A stretch of 64,000 bases of DNA from Simmondsia chinensis (GCA_018398585.1 JAGTTD010000001.1:15626501-15690500); one strand, 5' to 3'. Positions 43,785 through 56,339 are shown, counted from the stretch's first letter. Notes: a model not told the origin generated them from the sequence alone. Numbers and translations: made by a program.

Positions 43785-43938
43785 CAACAACAACAACAAT
43801 AAGTGCCTCAAGGGCTCCCGCTTGCGCAGGGTTTGGGAGGGGTAGGATGTACGCAGCCTTACCCTATCAGGGTGAGACCTTGACGAGAGACTGTTTTTGA
43901 GGACCCCCAACCTGATAGTTGATAGTTATAAATAGCTT
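43785..43938 (-). mobile_element. SINE with (TTG)n tail, copy B
   Basis: Perfect 20-bp TSD GTCTAAGTTAGCATTTGATA (43765-43784, 43939-43958). Minus sense: 'caggttgggggtcctcaaaa', 'gtaaggctgcgtacatcc', 'gcgggagcccttgaggcac', then a (TTG)n tail. It lies 255 bp after the gene's stop codon, so possibly in the 3' UTR or terminator region. Confidence 0.88.
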
Positions 43939-43970
43939 GTCTAAGTTAGCATTTGATAATAATGATATAA

Positions 43971-43997
43971 CTAGGCTTATCCCATGCGCTGCATGGG
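43971..43997 (-). mobile_element. Helitron 3' terminus (element extends to the right)
   Basis: Minus sense: CCCATGCAGCGCATGGG hairpin, then ATAAGC, then CTAG followed by host T. Hairpin plus CTRR and insertion 5' of T is the Helitron 3' signature. The 5' (TC) end was not located, so the length is unknown; non-coding DNA follows. Confidence 0.75.
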
Positions 43998-44330
43998 TTG
44001 TGTTTTTTAGCCTTCGTATTTTTGGGCCATCGCTTCAAGTCATGTTGCTGATTTGGTTTATTATGGGAGAAATTGTTTCACATACAATTGTAATGCCTCT
44101 GTTCTCTGCATTTTAATTTTTATGACGTATAACTTTTTAACCGATTTTATAGATTATTTCATATTTTATGGTATGGTAAGTTGTTTCATATTTTGCTTGC
44201 TTATATATTTTTGTTATTTTCTTTTAGTATATTGAGTTATAATTTTGTTTATAGGTTTTTATTATTAAATGTATTAAATTTTTAGGTTTTTTTTTTTTTG
44301 GGAGTTTATTTTATTTTATACAAATTTGCC

Positions 44331-44884
44331 CCTTTATCTTAATATTCTAAGAATTTTTAATATATTGTGATATATTCTGATTTATATATATTTTTATTTT
44401 GTAGTTATTTTTTACGTAACATTTATTGTTGTTTTTTTCTTTCGTTTTCAAAAATTGTTTAATTGTATAATGGTTAGATTATAATAGATTAGGGTATCTA
44501 TTTAATCTATTAGGAGTATATACTTAAAATAAAGTCACCTACTTAGAATTGTTTGGATGGGGTGTTGAAGGGCTTTGATAAAAAGGAAAACTTCTTAATA
44601 GAGTTTCCTTTATTTTAATATTTCAAGAGTTTTTAATATATTGTAATATATTCTCATTTATATTTTTTTATTTTTCAATTATCATTTTTTTACTTGAAAT
44701 TTATTATTATTTTATCTTTCGTTTACGTTTTTTTAGTGTTTTGAAAAATTGTTTAATTATATAATAGTTAGATTATAATAGGTTAGGGTGTATATACTTC
44801 AAATAAAGTCGACTGTCTAGAATTGTTTGGATGGGGTTTTTAGGGGCTTTCTATTGTAATATAATCTCCTTAATAGATTAGATA
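44331..44884. repeat. Direct tandem duplication, about 276-bp unit
   Basis: Unit 1 (44331-44606) and unit 2 (44607-44884) share 'tttttaatatattg-gatatattct', 'attgtttaatt-tataat', 'ttagattataatag-ttaggg' and 'agaattgtttggatgggg'. Divergence is moderate. It probably lies within the minus-strand Helitron. Confidence 0.75.
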
Positions 44885-45690
44885 GATTAGATCTATAGTT
44901 TTTCCTCTTTCTAAAACTTTGGGTATTTTTTCATTTCCTTTAGAAACATGTTTAGGGAGTTTTGTTCATATGACATCGTTATATGGAGGTTGTCATTTTC
45001 ACTCAATTCCTTTTCATTTTTGCCCAGCCAATTAAATTTCGATTATGCTTTGAACCCCAATGATGCCATAGGTGCCGCCTAAGGCCCTCACCATGGTTTG
45101 CCTCCCCTAATGGCGGCGGTGTTTGGTCAAGTCATTGTTGTAATTTGAACTAATACTAGTAAAGAGAGAGGTTTCTTACCTTTAAAAATTGTTAGTGGTA
45201 CTCAGGGAGGTGTCGTTTTCTGAAGAATACATGACCACAACATTGTGTTCTTTCTATTGGGGCGGGTGATTGTTGTGGGTATGAGTGGTTTTTGTGTATG
45301 CTTATGGCACAAAAATGCGTGGTATATTGCCTTTCTCTTCATTGTTGTAGTTGGAAAGACTTTATGATTTGAGTTTATAATTTTTTGATGCAATTTCGGT
45401 TATAAAAGATCATTGTGCTTTAATTTTGATTTATTTGAATAATAACTGACATTTATGGATGAAAATACAATGTATTGAGTTTGATATTTTTACGTTATTT
45501 TAGTAGAAGCAAAAATGATATATCAATTTGATTAATAATTTCTTGAAAGAGTATGAGGATTTGGAGAAAAGGGATTCTTTAATTTAATTAATGCCTAGCA
45601 CTATTGGAGTTGGAAGCTAAAATCCCCCTCTAAAATTATTGGATTTAGGCACTGGTGGCTTTTGGGAAAAAAGGGGTTTGCAATAATATA

Positions 45691-46980
45691 TAGGGAAAAA
45701 TAAGTAAGATCTTTTGAAATTTACAATTAATCACAACATATCCCCTGCACTTTTAATTTTGCAAAATAGCCCCCTTAAGAGTAGCTCCTGGAAGGGGGAA
45801 GGCTGCGTACATCTACCTTCCTAGACCCTGCTTTGGCTGAAGCCCTTGGAGGCACTGGGTGGTTGTTGTTGTTGTAGCCCCCCGAATTTTATAATTAAAC
45901 AGAACACACCCCCTATAATTTTAATTTTAAAAAATAACCCCCTGAACTTTGCAAATTAACATAACACGTTTCTTGCATTTTCAATTTCATAAAATGGCTC
46001 TCTGAACTTTGCAAATTAACACAACACGCCCCCGAACTTTGTTACTAAATATAACACATCACTTAGACATTCATAAATTACAAAATAAAAAAGTCTGAAA
46101 CTAAAAAATTTGAATAAATTATGAAAGATATTTTTTGAAAAAAGAATGAAAAAATATAATAATAATTTTAAATTTTATTTTTCAATGTTTTTAAAAAATA
46201 TTATTTTCAGTATTTATTTTCAAATTTTTAATTTTGTATATTTTATTTTTTATAATTTTTAATCTCATTTAATTTATTTTTTAAAAAGGTTATTATATTT
46301 TCTCTTATAGTATTTTTTATAAAAATTTAAAAAACTATTTTATTATCATCTAAATTTATGATATTTGTACTCTATTAACTAAAATAATTATTTTTTGTAA
46401 ATATTAAAAAATCCCATTATCTATAAAGCTCATATCTTTCGTCTAAAAACATAATTTCTTATCTTTTGTATAAAACTAAAAAAAATTTCGCATTTTTAAT
46501 TTGATACAAAGCTCTTACCTTTAGTCAAAAAACATAAATTTTTTACATTTTGTATAAAACTAGAAAATTCTTTATTTTAAATTTCATATTTTTTTTTATT
46601 TATAATTTATTATTGTAATTTTTATTAAAGTTAAAAAAATATTATTATATTTTTTCAAAATTTTTCCAATTTTTTTTTCATAATTTGTTTTAAAATTTTA
46701 AATTTTGTATATTTTTAAAATTTTAAATTTATTAATTTCTAAGGGGTGAGTTATGTTTATTGATAAAGTTCGGGGGTGAATTATATGTAACAACAAAGTT
46801 CAATGGGCTATTTTATAAAATTAAAAGTGTATGGGTGTGTTTTATGTAATGACAAAGTTGAAGGGGCTATTTTATGAAATTAAAAGTGCAAGGTTCAGGG
46901 GTTATTTTTTGAAATCAAAAGTGCAGGGGATGTGTTGTGATTAGTTGCAAAGTTCAAAGGGTCTTACTATATTTTGCCTA
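45691..46980. mobile_element. Large foldback element with iterated arms
   Basis: Ends TAGGGAAAAATAAGTAAGAT and the complement of TAGGCAAAATATAGTAAGAC. Each arm is a run of about 65-bp motifs of the type 'cccctgcacttttaatttt-aaaatagccccc-gaactttg-aattaacacaaca', so the two arms pair over about 300 bp. The centre (46090-46740) is very AT-rich. Flanks 'taatata'/'ttatata' are a weak TSD candidate. No coding. Confidence 0.75.
45785..45874 (+). mobile_element. 5'-truncated SINE with (TTG)n tail, copy C
   Basis: 'ggaaggctgcgtacatct', 'gaagcccttggaggcactgg', then (TTG)n. TSD TAGCCCCC (45777-45784, 45875-45882). It is inserted in the left arm of the foldback element. Confidence 0.8.
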
Positions 46981-47739
46981 TTATATAAGATAGATTTTTT
47001 TTTCCTTTTTCTCTTTTCTCTTATTTTCTTAGAAAGGTGACAAATCTGTTCTTTTTTCGTTTTGTGTTCCTGTAATTGTCATTTTGTTAATGTCTGTCAA
47101 TCTTGAATGCCCATGAATTGGGCTCTTTAAATGTGGTCTCTGGTACGCTGGGCTGATTGGTAAGAGTAAAGACGCTATTGAACTGGTTTGTCCAGCATAT
47201 GAGAACCCTTTATGTTATTGTGCTAATAAAAGACTAAGATGTTTGTAAATGATTTCAGAAATGCATTTTAGGTCAAAGAAATCCCAGGATTGGAAAGAAT
47301 TTGTGTGACAAGTGAGTTTTTGGGCAAGAATCCTTTTACTTGTGCACCAGGTTTCTTTTTATGACTTACAACTAGAAGGTAGATCAGAATCTCGCAGGAA
47401 TCTCTATTTAGTAGGGCTGATGCGTCATATTGTGTTTGTATTCGTGTTATGTAACAAGTCTTAAGAATGGTGTCAAGCAAGCCCAACATGTTTATTAACC
47501 GAGTTAGAAGCTATCTATTCTTACTTAACCCAACTTTTAATTAGGGAACCGATAGGTTTTATATAAGGTTATTTTTTTATTGAGTGCCAGTAAACTTGCA
47601 AATATATCAAAATGTAAGTTATCAGAATAAATACATAATGTATTTATAATTGTTAAAATAGAATATGAAATTAATATTACTGAAGGTATTTCTTTTTTGG
47701 ACACAAATGAAGATATTTCTATATTACATGAGATATCTT

Positions 47740-47742
<3 letters not shown>

Positions 47743-47822
<80 letters not shown>
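47743..47822. repeat. (TA)n microsatellite
   Basis: About 80 bp of TA repeats broken twice by TG; borders the first hairpin MITE. Confidence 0.95.
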
Positions 47823-47823
47823 G

Positions 47824-48538
47824 AGTACAATTCTTAGGAGAAGGTGAGCGGGTGAGAGGAGCTAATCTTGGCCACCCATAGTAATGGATGGCTGAGGTTA
47901 ACCTCTATTTGATAAATTAAAATAATATATATATATATATATCAATCCCCCTTCCCCCTTCCTCCCTCCCTCCCTCCCTACCCCCAACCCTTCCTTTGTC
48001 TCTCTCTCTCAACCTGCTACTCACCGCCACCAACCATCACCACCCACCATCGCCGGCCGGCACAACCCATCACTGCCCGCCGTCTCCCGCCACCCATCAG
48101 CCGATACTACCGGTCACCGTTGTCTCTTCTTTTCTTCTCTCATCCCCATAAACCTTCACCCTCACTCGCCAGGGATATGGGGAAGAGAAAAGGATACCAG
48201 AAGAGAGAGGAAAGGAGGGGCGGCAGATGGCGGTGGCAGTGGTAGAAGGCGGGGGTGAAGGTTTATGGGGGGTGAGAGAGAGGGTATCGGAAGAGAGAAA
48301 CAAAGGTGGGTCGGCGGTGGTGGTGACCGACGTCGGAGGTGACTGTTGGCGAGGGTCGGCGGTGGTGGTGGCTGTGGCGATGGGGAAGGCGGAGGCTGGT
48401 GGTGGGGTGGGAGAGAAAAGAAGGGTTGGGGGAGGGAAGGGAGAGGTGGGATGAATAATTTTTTTTTTAATTTATAAATAGGGGCTAATCTCAACTATTC
48501 ATTGTAATGGACGGCTAAGACTGACCCCTCTCACCTTC

Positions 48539-48540
<2 letters not shown>
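47824..48540. mobile_element. Hairpin MITE 0, enlarged
   Basis: Ends 'attcttaggagaaggtgagc' and the complementary 'ctcaccttcttctct'; inner 'ctaatcttggccacccatagtaatgg' pairs with 'attgtaatggacggctaaga'. A 500-bp centre (47945-48450) is GC-rich with its own inverted repeat ('cataaaccttcaccc' at 48147 and its complement at 48254). Proline- and glycine-rich ORFs there are low-complexity artefacts. Confidence 0.65.
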
Positions 48541-48569
<29 letters not shown>

Positions 48570-48822
48570 GGATGACGTTCTTATGAGAGGGTGAGAGGGG
48601 CGAATTCTGGCCCTCTATTATAATGGACGGCCAAGATTTGTTAAGTATTGAAAAAAAATAATTTCCTTTTTTTCACCCCTTCTTTTTTTCTACCCCATGA
48701 AGGGGTATAGGCCGTAAATTTTTTTTTTTTTTTTAATGTTTAACAAATCTTGGCCGTCCATTACAATGGAAGGCCAGGATATGCCCCTCTCATGCTCTCA
48801 CCCTCTTATAAGAACGCCATCC
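48570..48822. mobile_element. Hairpin MITE 1 in (TA)n
   Basis: Left GGATGACGTTCTTATGAGAG and right complement of GGATGGCGTTCTTATAAGAG. The arms also contain 'aatggacggccaagatttgtt' and its complement. (TA)n lies on both sides. Confidence 0.8.
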
Positions 48823-48848
48823 CATATATATATATATATATATATATA

Positions 48849-49092
48849 CGGTTTCGTTTTTATGAGAGGGTGAGAGTGTGAGAGGGGAAATTCATGCCCC
48901 TCCATTACAATGGTCGGCCAAGATTTGTTGGACATTAAAAAAAAATAATAATAATTTACAGCCAAGATGTGTTGAGTATTAAAAAAAATATATTTTCCTC
49001 CCTTACCCCTACTTTCTTTTTGCCCCATGAAGTGGTATGCGCCGTAATTTTTTTTTTCTTTTTTAATGTCCAACAAATCTTGGCCGTCTATT
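48849..49092. mobile_element. Hairpin MITE 2, right end truncated
   Basis: Starts 'cggtttcgtttttatgagag' within (TA)n and repeats the family sequence 'ggccaagatttgttgga'; the right arm breaks off at 'ttggccgtctatta' into TA/CA repeats. Confidence 0.7.
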
Positions 49093-49114
49093 ATATATAT
49101 GCACACACACACAC

Positions 49115-49362
49115 ATATGAGAGGGTGAGAGCATGAGAGGGGGGAATCCTGGCCCTCTATTGTAACGGACGGCCAAGATTTGTTGAGTATTAAAAAAAAA
49201 ATAAAAATTTTCTTCCCTTACCCTTTCTTTCTTTCTACCTCATGAAGGGGTATAGGTCGTAAATTGTTATTTTTTAATGTTCAATAAATCTTGGCCGTCC
49301 ATTACAATGGAGGGCCAAGATTTGCTCTTCTCACACTCTCACCCTCTCGTAAGAACGCCACC
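49115..49362. mobile_element. Hairpin MITE 3, left end truncated
   Basis: Begins 'atatgagagggtgagagcat' and ends 'ctctcgtaagaacgccacc' followed by (TA)n. Arms pair through 'aacggacggccaagattt'. Confidence 0.75.
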
Positions 49363-49379
49363 TTATATATATATATATA

Positions 49380-49983
49380 GTAATTATGGGTTCTTTAATG
49401 GAGGGTGAATAATTAGACCCTTTTATCTTTTATTAAGGTTTTTTTTTTTTTTTTTTATTGATTAACGACTTTATTACAGGGATTTTATGAGATTACAAGA
49501 GAAAAGGAAAGAAAGGCGAGGGGCACCACCGTGCTGAGGGTCCTTCAGATGAGAGTGAAGGGAGAGCAGTGAGCTTATTCTTTGTTTAGGGGTCTGAGCC
49601 CTATTTATAGAGATTTTCCCCTGAAAAACTGTGACTCGTATGAAGAGGTGTATCTCGCCTATTACGGAACCGGGGCAAGATACTCTTGGCTGTTGGGCCT
49701 ATGACTTCGGGTCATCGTCTATCCGACTAATGGAGTTGGGGATGGTTGCTAGCGGACCTCCGGGAAAATGGGCATCTCGGGGCAAGATGCCCTCTGGGAG
49801 TTGAATTGAGATGTGCGTTAGGGTGCCGTCTTAAGGCCCTTTGGGTACCGTGCTTCGGGCTGTCGTCGGTCCGAGTCAAGGTGCTAGGTTGTTGTTGTTG
49901 TTGTTTGGCCGACGCCCGGGGGAGAAGGCATCTCGGACCGAGATGCCCCCTCGGGTCCGGGTTGCGTGCTCTGTTGGGTCGCG
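49380..49983. other. GC-rich repeat region, left part, cut by the copia element
   Basis: Holds a T-run (49440-49457), a minus-strand TATA-like 'ctataaatagggc' (49599-49611) and two strong dyads: 49770-49792 and 49927-49947 (GGCATCTCGG-A-CCGAGATGCC). It continues at 58587 after the copia element. It may be part of an old LTR element whose gag-like gene lies at 62.7 kb; this is not proven. Confidence 0.45.
49927..49947. repeat. Perfect 10-bp-arm palindrome
   Basis: GGCATCTCGG, central A, CCGAGATGCC. Relatives at 58688-58710 and 58829-58851 carry a T:A pair where this one has G:C at the same stem position. Confidence 0.85.
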
Positions 49984-52175
49984 TGTTGGGAAAACTTATA
50001 AATTTTTGTTTAAAAATAAACTCTGATGCCGACTATTGGGTTCACAGTTCTCAACTATGGTCACGACAATAGGCACCTATTAGAGCACTTAGAATAGGAG
50101 ACTCTTCTCTCTACCTAAGCCCCCGGTCAGAGAGTCACGCTTCGCGACACCTCACGTGTGAGAGTTCCTGGGAATAGGTTTATCTCTATAAATCCTTTGC
50201 CCTAATACCGGCTACTAGGATGAATTTCCAAATTCTCCCTAAAGATTACGCAGCGAAACAGGTTTAGAATTCATAAATCTAAACCTAGGGTTGATTTAAA
50301 ATTCATAATTTTAAATCTACTGACTTAAATTCATAATTTAAATCAACAGATCTAAATTCTTAATTTAGATCTACTAGTCTTTTACTCTAATACATTCATA
50401 ACAATACATAAACTTAAACATGTATAATAACGACTGCTGTAAATAAATAGAAAAAGCGAAACTAAAAGAAGAAGGAAAGAAAAACATACCTGAATTTGCT
50501 CCAATAAAAGAAAAAACTAGAAAGAGAATAATATTCTTCAAAATCGAGACCCCAAGACCTTCTACGCAATGACCTCGAACTGCCCGGAGAGTGGGCTCCA
50601 AAAAATATTAAACTGGGTCTCCGAAATAATTTCAGAAATCCTAAAGAATTATTTTGAACTCGATTGCCAAACCTTGGAATAAGCCCCTCTATGTATAGAA
50701 ATATACTGGAGCGAAAAAATCTAATTTTAATCGAATTTAGATTCGTCAGTTAACATCAAAATGCAGAGTTTCATTTAAAAATAGGTTCAAAACGCCGCGT
50801 TTAGTAATAGGCAAACCGCCTCTGAGGGCCTGTCATCGCGTGCCACGTGTCATCACGTGATTCGTCCCAGAGTGGGGATGCGGATAGCCCTGGTGGGCGT
50901 CGCGCTGTTCGTTGGATCCGATATACACGGATCGTGGCTGTTTTTGTGATTTTTCCTTTTTTTTTGTTTTGTTTCAAACATGTAAAAATTCATCTTATGA
51001 ATTTTAATTTTCAAAAATTATTTTATTTTACAATTTTTAATATTTATTCATCTCATGAATAATGTTTGACAAAATTAATTTACCCATTTTATGGATAAAT
51101 AATTCAGCTCATGAATTCTTTAATATTTTTCTAATAGCAACAAATACAGAGGCTTGCGTAGGGACATTATGGAAAATTTAAATCTAGCCCCAAATGGGTT
51201 AAATTAAATCATCTCATGATATTAATTTAATTACCATTTAATGAAACTTAATTCCACTAAATAAAGCTCACTACACTCCAGACTTAAATTATTTATTCGA
51301 TATCTTCCTAATAGACTGTATTGATGACAATAACCCCTCCACTAGATGTACATGACAAAGGATAAATATAACTACTACCATTATCCTTCTCACAACTTCT
51401 CCATTAGTTACCGACTCGCCCTTCACTGAATAATTCGCTTATACTTGAACATATTCACAGTATAAATTCCAAATGTCAAACACTTGGAATACTTTGGCCA
51501 AAGTTTCTGAACTATTCAAATATTTGCGAATAAACTAAGGGGACATATGTATCTCATAAGAGACTGTAGATTCCCTATTGAATACCTGATCCTTGTCACA
51601 CTTCACGCCGCTACCCAGTGTACGTGAGATTTCAGTCATTCGTTTTAGACCTTACTTATAGTACACCAAAGTAACTAATGCTCCATGCATAAGTCTAGAA
51701 TATCCTCAGAATTTAGAGTCGTTGTTTAAATAGTACAACGTGAATCACTCATCTCCGATAGTAGTCTAGAAATAAGTAACCCACATGGTCCGACTCAGTG
51801 TGTCAAACACACTAACCTAACACTTTTGGATCTCCATCCACATGACCAAGACAAGTCATCTAAAGTGTCACGTTATAGTCTTAACATACAAGTGGTCCAA
51901 ACTTGTCTTCGACTACGAGTCTTTCAAACAACAATCTATATCATTTGTTCCAAGTCTATCTGTGGCTTAGTCTCATAAATCACTTAGAACAAAAATGTAA
52001 ATTGTAGTCTGAGGATTACACCCATCTCATTGATGCCTCCAAAAAGAAAATCACATGCAGTATAAATGCTCACATACACAAATTTAACTAGAAAATGATT
52101 GGAACTTTAATTTTATTTATTAATTAAAATAATATATCCAGAATAAATCTGGATTTCAGGACACTGTTCCTAACA
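49984..52175 (-). repeat. 3' LTR (element sense) of copia element
   Basis: Plus-strand ends TGTTGGGAAAAC and CTGTTCCTAACA. 2,192 bp. Lacks a 20-30-bp segment ('tacggcacatgtcgcgtgcc', near 57299) present in the other LTR. Confidence 0.92.
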
Positions 52176-52192
52176 ATCTCCCAATTGTCCTA
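52176..52192 (-). promoter_or_regulatory. Polypurine tract
   Basis: Minus sense GGACAATTGGGAGAT abuts the LTR start TGTTAGGAACAG; it primes plus-strand DNA synthesis. Confidence 0.75.
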
Positions 52193-52199
52193 AATCCAA

Positions 52200-53130
52200 T
52201 TTATGACAAAGTCCGTACTCACTCCTTTTAAGTTTGAACCAAAAATCTACTGAGCCTAACCCTTAGTGAGCACAATTGCTCTATTGTGAAGTCAGCAATA
52301 CAATACTGCTTGACATTCCTCTCACTAATGGCTCCCGCTCCAAGGGTAAAGACAAACTTAGACGTCGAATGTCTATCATATTAATCTGACTAGAAGTCTT
52401 AAATCAGTATAACCAACTGGAACCAGCTCATCACCTTGAAATATCAGCAGAGGATCTCTAGTTTTTCTCAAGAATTAGAGAAAACATTTCACTGCCACCT
52501 AGTCCATTGGACCCAAATTAAACTAAAACCTGCATACTATCCCATAGCATGGCAGACATCAAGTCTCATGCACAACATGGCATACCTAAGGCTCCCACTG
52601 CTAAAGCATATGGAATATTCCTCAATTGCTTCTCCTATTGAGGTGTCCTAGAGCACTGCTCAAAAGAGATAGGGACTCCATGCTATACCTTGACAACGTC
52701 TTGTCAATACAAGTGGCTAGGGAAAAACCTAACATCTTACTTTTACGACCTCGCAGAAGCTTAATCCTAAGAGTAGTGCTGGCTTCTCTTATGTCTTTCA
52801 TATTGAGCTATCATGACAACCAAGTCTTTACAGCAAATGACACCCCTACATCATTCTCAATGAGTAGTATATCGTCGACATACAATACTAAGAAAGTCAC
52901 TACTTTCTCTTAATGTCATTTGTACACGCATGGTTCGTTTAACCACTCGCTTTGAAACTATAAGACTTAATTGCTTCATGGTGGCTAAAAGGATCAGATT
53001 CAATGCCATGATCAACCACTAAGGCTCTCGCTATGAACCTGTCAGGTGTCCCAACAATCCACCTCATCTCTCGTGTACTTGGAACATTCTCATTCCTATT
53101 AGTAGGCGCATCTAATGCTCCCACTATGAC
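52200..53130 (-). pseudogene. Copia reverse transcriptase / RNase H remnant
   Basis: Minus sense: ALVVDHGIESDPFSHHEAIK (RT start, 52939-53124), LYVDDILLIENDVG (YVDD site, about 52845-52900), KLLRGRKSKMLGFSLATCID, and RNase H-side text such as YQSNPGREHW-like degenerate sequence and DSDF toward 52400. Frames are broken repeatedly. RT copies element RNA into DNA. Confidence 0.8.
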
Positions 53131-53439
53131 TTAAGTTGTGTCTAGCTGCTCAGAATTATTGTCATTTTCCTTTAATACGATTTTGTTTTTGTTTTGTAGC
53201 TTACTTGCAAAATCCTTCTCTAAGTATTTTGCATTGTATTTATAAAAGACCTTTTAAATCAAAATTGTAGAAAAAACCGTCCTTGTTCCTTTTATTTGTA
53301 ACACCATTATGTTGTGGTGTAACCGGAGCAGAAAGCTGAGATCTCATCTCATTTTGCAGTTTGGAAATCCAAAAACTCGCCCGAAAAATATTCGCCACCT
53401 CGATCTAATCGAAGTGATTTAATTTGTTTACCTAATTGC

Positions 53440-53840
53440 TTTTCAACTTCAGCTTTGTACTCTTTGAACTTTTCAAAAGAGTTCGTCTAATGTTTAATTA
53501 AGTAAACATATACATGCCTTAAGTAATCATCACTAAACGTGAATAAGTACTCATACCCACCTCTTGCCTGAACACGTATTGGTCCACATACATCTATGTG
53601 AATCAGCTTAAGCAAGCCACCAACCCTGTTGCCTTTACTCTTAAAGACAGACTTGGTCATCTTTCTTTCTATGCAGGATTTACAGACTGGTAATGACTTC
53701 AAGTCCAAAGCCTCTATCAGTCCATCTTTCACCAGTCTTTGGATCCTGTTCGAATTAGTGTGACCTAAACGTTGGTACCATGTGTAGGCAATATCCCTTT
53801 CAAGGTATTTTCTTTTAGAACATTGAACAAGTGAACTTTT
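53440..53840 (-). pseudogene. Copia GAG-pre-integrase and integrase N-terminus
   Basis: Open 53487-53732 (minus): MKDGLIEALDLKSLPVCKSC, then IERKMTKSVFKSKGNR, LLKLIHIDVCGPIRVQARGG and YEYLFTFSDDYLRHVYVYL. The C-x2-C of the zinc finger, the first catalytic Asp (HIDVCGP) and the DDYSR-type motif (DDYLR) are visible. Just upstream in element sense, WYQRLGHTNSNRI supplies the first histidine. The third catalytic Glu region is missing or frameshifted. Confidence 0.85.
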
Positions 53841-54289
53841 GTTGGATTCATTTAAAAAATTACCATAGTTTTGATAAGAAAATAATATGAATAAACAATT
53901 TATTCAAGTATATGTGTAAATAAACAACTTATTTCTCATATTAAAATTTTCATTATCAAAATTAACTGAATAACAATTATTCATAAAACGAGATACAAAA
54001 ATCAAATTCCTGTGCAGAGTAGCTACAAATAAACAATCTTTAAAGCAAAACTCTATTACTAAAGTCTAAGCTAACATCTCTTACACTTAAGATCACTATT
54101 ATTATATTGTCCCTAACCATCAGGTACAACACCCATCGTGTAGCCTTTAGCCTAGTCTGAGCTCCTGTAACATATTTCAAACTTGATCAGTTGAACCTGA
54201 GTTCACCAACTAGGAAACTGGTGGATTCTCAACTACGCATGACTCAACTGAGTGAGATATCAACATACCTTCACCAGATGGCTAAGCAA

Positions 54290-54480
54290 TCTTTGTAGGA
54301 AGAGTAACTATGTACTTAGTGTAGCTTTTTTTTCCAGTGGCCTAGTTTTCTTGCAAAAGAAACACTTTTCTTTTGCTGACTTCCTTATGAACTTGGTTGC
54401 TACAATAACAACCTTACCCTTTCCTTTCTTTCTAGTAGGTCCTTCGTGAGTAATAACCAAGTCTAAATTATTTTTTAAGG
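54290..54480 (-). pseudogene. Copia Gag zinc-knuckle remnant
   Basis: Minus sense reads ATKFIRKSAKEKCFFCKKTR, the first half of a CCHC knuckle (C-x2-C), preceded by Lys/Gly-rich text. The rest is lost. Upstream gag is not recognisable. Confidence 0.6.
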
Positions 54481-55079
54481 CAAAGTAATATGGTTCAGTG
54501 AGTACATTATATATTTAAAAAACAAGCAAAGTTTGCCAGCCCTATCCATATAAAATATTGTGAATGCAAACATATGTGTAATTGTCTAACAAGAGTCATG
54601 TATAATGCAATGATGTATATTCTTTCAATTTAGCATACACAATAAGTTAGATATCCACCAAACTGTACTATCATGCATACAATGATGACCCAAACACACC
54701 ACTCCTTACTCCCCGGCAGCGGGGTCGCACGTAGCTAGTTCAGGTGAGAACTATTGTTATTTAACCTGTTTTTCTTGTAACTCTTACTAAACATGATTAA
54801 CTCACCACTTTACCTTAGTATCTAACATGACACAATAGAGCTCCCCAGGGAGGCTAATGCATCACGCTAGTCAAGTGTAAACCATTACCTAAACCTCCAT
54901 ACAAATACACGAAATACTCCATGGCAGCGTGGTCGCATCGCTTCTTTCCACTTTGGTTTATCCTAAAGAAGTCTAACCCTGTAATTTGCAAACTGACATC
55001 CACCGCAGGGAGGTCTATCGATCTACTATACTGCTAGACCGGTAATGGAGACCGTGAGGTTACAACAATTGAAAACTCG

Positions 55080-56030
55080 CTCCCACTTGATATTTATAAC
55101 TAGTGGTTTTTAATTAACTTGCATTTACAACCTGGATTATTTCATAATCCCCTTTAGAATCTCATTCCAAGATTAACCAAAATTAATTAATTAATTTATT
55201 CAAAATATTATCGTTTTACAGCATAGATTATCTCATATTCTTACATTAGAATCTCATTCTAAAATTCAATCAATAAAATTAATTAATTAATTTTAATTAA
55301 AGCAATATCAATATTTAATTTAGATTATCACATAATCTACTTTTAAAATTTTGATTTCAAAATTAAATTAAAATAATTTTATTTAAAATCAATAGCGATT
55401 TTGTGCTTAGACTATCCCATTGTCTATTTTAGAATCTTATTCTAAAAATTAAACAAGCTTGACTATCCAATAGTCTAGTTTAGAATCTTATTCTAAAATT
55501 TAATTAACAAAATTTAACTTTTATTCTAAAATAAAGTTAACTTAGACTATCTTATAGTCTATTTAAGAATCTTATTCTAAAATAACTTCAAATAACTTTT
55601 ATTTAAAATACTCTGATTTACAACTTAAATTATCTCATAAGTTAATTTAGAATCTCATTCTAAAAGAAAATTAATTAATAAAATAATTAATTTATAATTG
55701 TTAAACAAATCAATAAATAAAAAAAAAGTTTATTTTTATTTTTATTTTTTTTAAAAATATCTGAAGCTGACATTAGCGTCAGCCTGACATTGACAAACAC
55801 GTTAGAAATTTTTTTTATATTTTAAAATTAAAATATTTAATTTTAAAATAAATTGAATTTAATCTCATTAAATTAATTTTATCTGATTTCATGTAAAATA
55901 ATTAAATCTAATCTCATTAGATCAACTTTATCCAAATTTATAAAAATATTTGAATCTAATCCTATTAGATCAAATTTATCCGATTTCGTAAATCATGACT
56001 GAGAACGTATAATCTCATTATACAAACAAC
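55080..56030 (-). repeat. Array of covarying dyads in the copia leader
   Basis: Short perfect palindromes with a 3-nt centre recur: GGATTAT-TTC-ATAATCC (55134-55150), TAGATTAT-CAC-ATAATCTA (55321-55339), GACTAT-CCA-ATAGTC (55461-55475), TAGACTAT-CTT-ATAGTCTA (55543-55561), ATCTAAT-CTC-ATTAGAT (55906-55922), GTATAAT-CTC-ATTATAC (56007-56023). Between several of them lies 'agaatcttattct', another dyad. The unit spacing around 55.1-55.7 kb is about 60-100 bp. Confidence 0.8.
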
Positions 56031-56339
56031 ACAATCACAAATTTATGGGTTGTTCCGAATTAACGATTAATTCATTAAGGATTCAAACAATTTAAATCTT
56101 TAAAATAAACAACCTACTTAACTATTAACTTTTTTAACCGATTTAAACAATTTAATCGAAACTTTAAAACAATCTAATTAATAATTAATTACTTTAATAA
56201 TTCAAACAATTTAAATCACAAATACAAACAATCATCTGAATTTAATCATTGATTTAAATGATTTAAATCAATAAAATCTCTATTTTATTAAATCTCAAAT
56301 CTATTTATTTTTATCTTATTCTACCTAGTCAAGTATATT

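Noticed and set aside
48162..48494. Proline- and glycine-rich ORFs on both strands
   Set aside because: They arise from CT/GA-rich low-complexity DNA with an inverted repeat in the centre of a MITE; no domain and no conservation pattern.
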